Shown piece after piece: positions 35,309 through 39,388 of a DNA stretch of 39,388 nucleotides (the stretch's first letter is position 1; each line of letters starts with the position of its first letter). A program made the translations under genes and the position numbers. Origin of the DNA: Thiotrichaceae bacterium (lineage in GTDB: Bacteria; Pseudomonadota; Gammaproteobacteria; SZUA-140). The notes under the pieces are model-generated. The model was given only the letters and a program-made list of their open reading frames with translations, was not told where the DNA came from and ran no database searches. The stretch covers positions 1-39,388 of the forward strand of contig NVTY02000034.1 of NCBI GenBank assembly GCA_002401765.2, given 5' to 3'.

Positions 35309-35458
35309 AATCAAAAGGCTCAGAGTCGTTGATTTGGAAAAGGAGGTAGGACACTTGAAATACCAGCATCCATCGCTGCCGCAGCCGTGGCTCTGGATTC
35401 CGGCACCCGAGGGCATTTCCTTCGGTCACCTTCGTCGGAATGACAGGTGTTGGGGTAG
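35309..35458. repeat. Dispersed intergenic repeat, copy 2
   Basis: Same family as 8816-8969 and in the same orientation, with shared blocks including AATCAAAAGG, CAGAGTCGTTGATTT, GGATTCCGGCA and CGGAATGACAGG. The core ATTCCG/CGGAAT inversion is kept. It lies between the IS3 remnant and the DUF4442 gene. Confidence 0.8.
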
Positions 35459-35609
35459 TAGAAAACTCTGGGGTTAATACTTGTCTTAATAGATGCTGAG
35501 GCTGTTCGGGTGAAAGCGGTGGTGTTTCGTTATCACGGCAGTCAATATTATCCTGTTTTTCTTTACAATGAACGAAAGCGATGGAATAAACTGCCGGGGT
35601 GTATGTTAA

Positions 35610-36092
35610 ATGTTGGCTCAATTCCTTAGAAAGAATGCGCGCGCAATGCCGGTAAAATTATTGATGTTTATCGGTAATCTCTGGGCGCCATTTCGTGGCG
35701 CTGGTATAAAGATAGTGAAGGTCTCGGATGACTACCGGCTGATGGAAGTTGAGATGAAATTGAAATGGTCGAACAAAAATTATGTCGGCACGCATTTTGG
35801 TGGCTCTATGTATGCGATGACGGACCCTTTCTATATGATGATGTTAATTAATATCCTGGGCCCACAATATGTTGTCTGGGACAAGGCCGCAAAAATTGAA
35901 TTTAAAAAACCGGGTAAAGGCACCATTCGTGTTCGCTTTGAGCTCGGTGAAGAGGAAATTTTAGCGATAAAAGAAAAAGCAGATGATCTTGGGAAATATG
36001 TATTTGATAAGTCTGTTGATATCAAAAATGAATCTGATGAGGTTATTGCGACAGTGGTTAAGACCCTGTATGTTCGCCGTCGGTGTGATTGA
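35610..36092 (+). CDS. DUF4442 hotdog-fold protein (thioesterase-like)
   Basis: A 160-residue protein. The block NYVGTHFGGSMYAMTDPFYM is the signature of DUF4442, a hotdog-fold family related to acyl-CoA thioesterases; VVWDKAAKIEFKKPGKG follows, as in the family. It has no signal peptide. A role in acyl-CoA or lipid metabolism is inferred from the fold only. The upstream gap holds repeat copy 2. No operon partner: a MITE separates it from the next gene. Confidence 0.85.
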   Translation: MLAQFLRKNARAMPVKLLMFIGNLWAPFRGAGIKIVKVSDDYRLMEVEMKLKWSNKNYVGTHFGGSMYAMTDPFYMMMLINILGPQYVVWDKAAKIEFKKPGKGTIRVRFELGEEEILAIKEKADDLGKYVFDKSVDIKNESDEVIATVVKTLYVRRRCD

Positions 36093-36145
36093 GAAAAACC
36101 TTCTCTTAGCGGAATGACTGAATTTTATGTTTTTAAGGCTTCAAC

Positions 36146-36192
36146 GTAACTACTCAGCGAGTAGTCAAAATTTACGGTAGCTGAGTAGTTAC
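36146..36192. mobile_element. 47-bp MITE with 8-bp target site duplications, IS66-like ends
   Basis: GTAACTACTCAG (36146-36157) and its exact inverse CTGAGTAGTTAC (36181-36192) bound the element. Directly outside each end is the same octamer GCTTCAAC (36138-36145 and 36193-36200). IS66-family elements have ends beginning GTAA and make 8-bp duplications, so this is probably a tiny non-autonomous relative. An inner hairpin ACTACTC-AGC-GAGTAGT is also visible. It sits between the DUF4442 and PQQ dehydrogenase genes. Confidence 0.85.
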
Positions 36193-36231
36193 GCTTCAAC
36201 TAGTATTATAAATGGATGGTGGGGTTAAATA

Positions 36232-37371
36232 ATGAACCATGCGAATGGAATGAATTTCATCTCCCGTGTTTGTATCGCTGGTTTATTCATCTCTTTTTTC
36301 TTTTCTGGATTTGCTATCGCAACACCGTTCAAGGTGGAGACTATTGTCGCCGGTCTTGAGCATCCCTGGGCGCTGGCCTTTCTGCCTGATGGTCGCCTGT
36401 TAGTCACGGAGCGCGGCGGGCATCTACGCATCATCAAACAAGGCAAGCTACTGCCTAATCCGGTTGAAGGGTTGCCATTGATTGAACCGATTGGCCAGGG
36501 TGGTCTGCTTGATATCGTATTACATCCTGATTATCAAAATAATGGCTGGCTCTATTTCTCATATGCCGAGCCCGATAAAGGGGTTTTCTTTTCTGAATAT
36601 GGAACAGCGGTGGCTCGCGCGCGCCTGGATGGTAGCCGCCTGAAAGATCTGCAGGTGATCTTCTCTATGAATAAAAAATCCGGCGGTGGGCGTCACTTTG
36701 GTTCGCGGCTGGTTTTCGACCGAGATAACTATCTTTATATCACCGTTGGTGATCGAGGTGAGCGTATGCGCGCACAGGATCTGAATGATCACGCGGGTTC
36801 GGTGATACGCTTGCATGATGATGGTCGTATTCCCACAGATAATCCCTTTGTTAACACAGCGAATGCCCGCCCTGAGATCTACTCCTATGGTCATCGTAAT
36901 CCACAGGGATTGGCGCTACATCCTGCGACAGGTGAGGTGTGGTTGCACGAGCATGGCCCGCAGGGTGGTGATGAGATTAACCGCATTTTACCAGGGCGAA
37001 ACTATGGCTGGCCGGTGATCACCTTCGGTGAAAACTATGTCACCGGTACTCGTATCGGTGAAGGGACACATAAACAGGGTATGGAGCAGCCTATCCATCA
37101 ATGGACTCCCTCTATTGCCCCCTCCGGGATGGCTTTTTATAGCGGCAGGGGCTTCGACGAGTGGCAGGGAAGCCTCTTTGTTGGCGCGTTAAAATTCCAG
37201 CTGCTGGCGCGGATTGAGTTGCGTAATAATCATGTCATCAATGAAGAGCGGTTATTGGAGCGGCAACTTGGGCGCATTCGCGATGTGCGCAATGGCCCTG
37301 ATGGTTTTTTGTATCTTTTGACGGATGCTGATGACGGTGCTGTTGTCAGGTTGGTGCCTGGTCGTCAGTGA
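36232..37371 (+). CDS. PQQ-dependent aldose sugar dehydrogenase-like protein (Asd/YliI type)
   Basis: A 379-residue exported beta-propeller protein of the soluble glucose dehydrogenase family, which oxidises aldose sugars in the periplasm with PQQ. Signal peptide 1-31 (hydrophobic GLFISFFFSGFAIA). Hallmarks: GLEHPWALAFLPDGRLLVTE at 41-60, catalytic H155 in GGRHFGSRL, SYGHRNPQGLALHP at 218-231, and HEHGPQGGDEIN at 239-250. Length matches E. coli YliI. No PQQ synthesis genes are nearby, so the cofactor may be made elsewhere or scavenged. ATG 36250 is an alternative start. Confidence 0.93.
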   Translation: MNHANGMNFISRVCIAGLFISFFFSGFAIATPFKVETIVAGLEHPWALAFLPDGRLLVTERGGHLRIIKQGKLLPNPVEGLPLIEPIGQGGLLDIVLHPDYQNNGWLYFSYAEPDKGVFFSEYGTAVARARLDGSRLKDLQVIFSMNKKSGGGRHFGSRLVFDRDNYLYITVGDRGERMRAQDLNDHAGSVIRLHDDGRIPTDNPFVNTANARPEIYSYGHRNPQGLALHPATGEVWLHEHGPQGGDEINRILPGRNYGWPVITFGENYVTGTRIGEGTHKQGMEQPIHQWTPSIAPSGMAFYSGRGFDEWQGSLFVGALKFQLLARIELRNNHVINEERLLERQLGRIRDVRNGPDGFLYLLTDADDGAVVRLVPGRQ

Positions 37372-37530
37372 TATATGATTAACCATTAGCGTTAACACCG
37401 CTTGAAAATGGCTAATGTTCATCTTGAAATACGAATGTATCTGGGTGATGATTAGGCGGGGTGAGCGGGTAATGGATATGTTGTGCTGATGGGCTGTTTT
37501 CTACAAGTGGGGTTTATTTTGAAGGAACGG

Positions 37531-38613
37531 ATGATGAATAGGCATGTTGATAAAGCGTCAGCTAATAATAGCTTCTCGGTGGCGAAAGATAAATCCTATA
37601 AGCGCGACGATGGTGAGCCTGCACGGCGGTTTGCCGATAATCGCCCTCAGACTGCGGCGTGTCGGACGCTGCAAGAGGCGGCCAATAATAGCCCTCAAAG
37701 CCAACTTACTGCTCAATTGCAGGCCCTGGTTAACACTTACTCTGCTCACCCAGCGCCAATGGCACAACTAACAGGCAATGGTTGTTCGGAAATAGAGAGG
37801 CGGGGCGGTGCCTCCAGTGGGTTTGATTTAAACGCCCCCGTCCAGCGATATACCGAGTCTGCTGATGGGTTGTATGACGTTTCTGAAACACGGGAATTTG
37901 CAGTGTCTAAGGGGAATTACCCCGATGAATTATTGACGGTGGGCATTGCGCCGATGCCTTTGGCGGGAGGGCTAGTATGGAATCCACAGGGAGCGGTCAC
38001 GATTGGTGAAACGGATTTCAATCGATACGCGGCAGATATTTCAGCGTATGAAGCAAATGGCGTTGTTGGCTCGGCACAGCACTGCGGTGCCTTTGCTCGG
38101 GGCATTACAGGCGATGCTGAGGCTGAAGGTGGGAATGATCGATCTACTAGTGCGGCAGGCGGGGTTTTGAAAGATTCTGATGCGAGTCCTGGGCTTGAGG
38201 AAGGGTGGGAGAACCATTTTGCTTCTGTTGTTAAAGTGGATGGTGATGATCATGCGACATTTGAAACGGCGGTCGGGATTCCGCATACATGGGTGGGTAT
38301 TTACGGGGTAAACAGAGGGCAAACGTTCAAATATAAAACGCAGGAAGCCAATATTAATAGGCTTGTGGCAATGGAGGATACGGTTCTTGCGGGGCTAGGC
38401 CCTCGAAAGAAAGGCTTTTGGGATTATTTATTATGCCGCGCAGGAGCAAAAACAGACTTGGTAGTGCCAAGGGGAGTAACCGCGGAACAAGGTGTCATTT
38501 ATCGAAATGAAATGAACGCGTGGCGGTTGGCTGGCACTCAGCCGGGGTCTGATTACATGAAGAGAGTGGTGGCTAGACTGGAGGCGGAGCTGGTGCAGAC
38601 TGGTGGAGAGTAA
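37531..38613 (+). CDS. eCIS-type cargo/toxin candidate: FxDNRPxxxxxxLQ N-terminal repeat plus possible Cys-His-Glu hydrolase domain
   Basis: About 360 residues (numbering below counts from an upstream in-frame ATG at 37483; GAAGGA at 37521-37526 favours ATG 37531 or 37534). Residues 50-86 hold RRFADNRPQTAACRTLQEAA then NNSPQ, the tag-like repeat seen in many proteins encoded with extracellular contractile injection systems, usually near DUF4157 (not present here). A PVQRY segment at 119-123 is also typical. The middle has QHCGAFARG (C201), ENHFASVVKVDG (H245) and ATFETAVG (E261), then IYGVNRGQTFKYK; this spacing suggests a papain- or transglutaminase-like enzyme. No signal peptide. No eCIS structural gene is in the window. 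Family and activity are inference. Confidence 0.7.
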   Translation: MMNRHVDKASANNSFSVAKDKSYKRDDGEPARRFADNRPQTAACRTLQEAANNSPQSQLTAQLQALVNTYSAHPAPMAQLTGNGCSEIERRGGASSGFDLNAPVQRYTESADGLYDVSETREFAVSKGNYPDELLTVGIAPMPLAGGLVWNPQGAVTIGETDFNRYAADISAYEANGVVGSAQHCGAFARGITGDAEAEGGNDRSTSAAGGVLKDSDASPGLEEGWENHFASVVKVDGDDHATFETAVGIPHTWVGIYGVNRGQTFKYKTQEANINRLVAMEDTVLAGLGPRKKGFWDYLLCRAGAKTDLVVPRGVTAEQGVIYRNEMNAWRLAGTQPGSDYMKRVVARLEAELVQTGGE

Positions 38614-38670
38614 CAATAGCGGTTGAATGGTTGTCGGCGAGGCGAATGGTCGCTAGGCCTGCGGCGGCTA

Positions 38671-39388
38671 TTATTCAGTACTCGCGGCCGGTATGGTTTT
38701 ACCCGCATTCAGGATTCCATTGGGGTCAAACTGCTGTTTGATCTGACGCATTAAGCCAAGCGTTACTTCATCAATCTCACGCCTAACAAACTCTCGCTTT
38801 ACGATACCAATGCCATGTTCACCTGAAATAGTTCCGTTGAGTTTTAACACCAGATCAAACACCGCATCAAGGCATGCCTCTGCATCTTTCATCTGCTGTG
38901 GGTCGTCTGGGTCAAGCAATAGATTGGTGTGCAGGTTACCGTTACCCGCATGGCCAAAATTGACGATCGGGATGTTGTATTGTTTCGATAGTCGCTGCAG
39001 TTCGCGTGTGAGTTCTGGCAGGCGTGAAACAGGTACCACAATATCTTCATTGATCTTTTTGGGTGCGACGTTACGTAGCGCGGGGGAAAGCGCCTTGCGG
39101 GTATTCCACAGCGCTTGAACCTCTGCTTGAGTGGTGGCAGTGGTTAACTCAACCAGGCCCTTGTTACGCGCGGCATTACTGACTTTCTCTACTGCTTCAT
39201 CAAGGCTTGCACTCAGCCCATCGACCTCAATCATTAACATCGCGCCGGCCCCGCTGGGCAGGTCTGCTTTTGAGTAGTTGCGGATCATCTCAATTGCGGT
39301 GCCATCGATAAACTCTAGTGCACATGGCACAACCGCTTGCGCCATGATCGCTGAGACCGCTTTAGCAGCATCATCAATGGTGGCGTAG
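38671..39388 (-). CDS. FAD-linked oxidase, GlcD/D-lactate dehydrogenase type, C-terminal part (runs off the edge)
   Basis: The last 239 codons of an FAD-dependent oxidoreductase; the frame continues upstream past base 39388 (YATIDDAAKAVSAIM before the first internal ATG). The FAD-oxidase C-terminal domain is visible: VPVSRLPEL, FGHAGNGNLHTNL with metal/substrate histidines, and NGTISGEHGIGIVKREF, ending GILNAGKTIP. Family members oxidise glycolate or D-lactate and pass electrons to quinone. The absent N-terminal part would carry the FAD-binding domain. Full-length members are about 460-500 residues, so roughly half is missing from the window. Confidence 0.93.
   Translation of the reverse strand, partial: YATIDDAAKAVSAIMAQAVVPCALEFIDGTAIEMIRNYSKADLPSGAGAMLMIEVDGLSASLDEAVEKVSNAARNKGLVELTTATTQAEVQALWNTRKALSPALRNVAPKKINEDIVVPVSRLPELTRELQRLSKQYNIPIVNFGHAGNGNLHTNLLLDPDDPQQMKDAEACLDAVFDLVLKLNGTISGEHGIGIVKREFVRREIDEVTLGLMRQIKQQFDPNGILNAGKTIPAASTE

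Noticed and set aside
1..39388. CRISPR array or tRNA genes
   Set aside because: No regularly spaced direct repeats and no cloverleaf-like sequence noticed on reading; no scan could be run.

Overview
The window looks like chromosomal DNA of a gammaproteobacterium. It carries slyX, an RNase T gene beside a class II pyrC and a CGFS glutaredoxin (grxD), and a homodimeric-type pyruvate dehydrogenase operon. A PEP-CTERM surface protein preceded by a sigma-54-type promoter, an integron integrase and many decayed mobile elements suggest a free-living aquatic or sediment lineage with a fluid genome. No genus can be fixed from the sequence alone, and no rRNA, tRNA or CRISPR array was seen.

Layout. Bases 1-1.7 kb hold an integron integrase, with a repeat-containing leader on its left where attI and cassettes would be expected. 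Bases 1.8-4.2 kb are a divergent MocR regulator / EamA exporter pair with a palindromic operator candidate between them. Bases 4.2-9.0 kb are an accessory block: an EAL-domain gene fragment, an AT-rich spacer, a PEP-CTERM protein and a large secreted S8 protease. The EAL fragment repeats the 3' end of the GGDEF-EAL gene at 9.07-12.6 kb. Bases 13-18.2 kb are housekeeping genes (grxD, rnt, pyrC, a moeA-like gene without domain IV, slyX, an M17 aminopeptidase). Bases 18.6-24.4 kb are aceE-aceF-lpdA, both aceF and lpdA starting with a lipoyl domain.

Bases 24.5-30 kb hold a RAYT-like transposase remnant, a divergent CDP-alcohol phosphatidyltransferase / cytidylyltransferase pair and a SNF2 ATPase-SWIM operon. 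Bases 30.6-36.2 kb are AT-rich and full of mobile-element debris: a DJ-1/PfpI protein, a GST gene broken by a frameshift and a stop, pieces of IS630- and IS110-type transposases, a PadR regulator with a sterol desaturase-type enzyme, an internally deleted IS3 copy with both ends, a dispersed repeat, a DUF4442 protein and a 47-bp IS66-like MITE with perfect 8-bp target duplications. Bases 36.2-39.4 kb carry a PQQ-type sugar dehydrogenase, a protein with an eCIS-type N-terminal repeat and a possible Cys-His-Glu hydrolase domain, and the 3' part of a GlcD-type FAD oxidase.

The best leads are the eCIS-tag protein (37.5-38.6 kb), the cytidylyltransferase / CDP-alcohol transferase pair as a possible minimal lipid head-group pathway, the sigma-54 promoter of the PEP-CTERM gene, the MITE, the 28-bp perfect repeat tied to the RAYT remnant, and the GST pseudogene whose damage can be read base by base.
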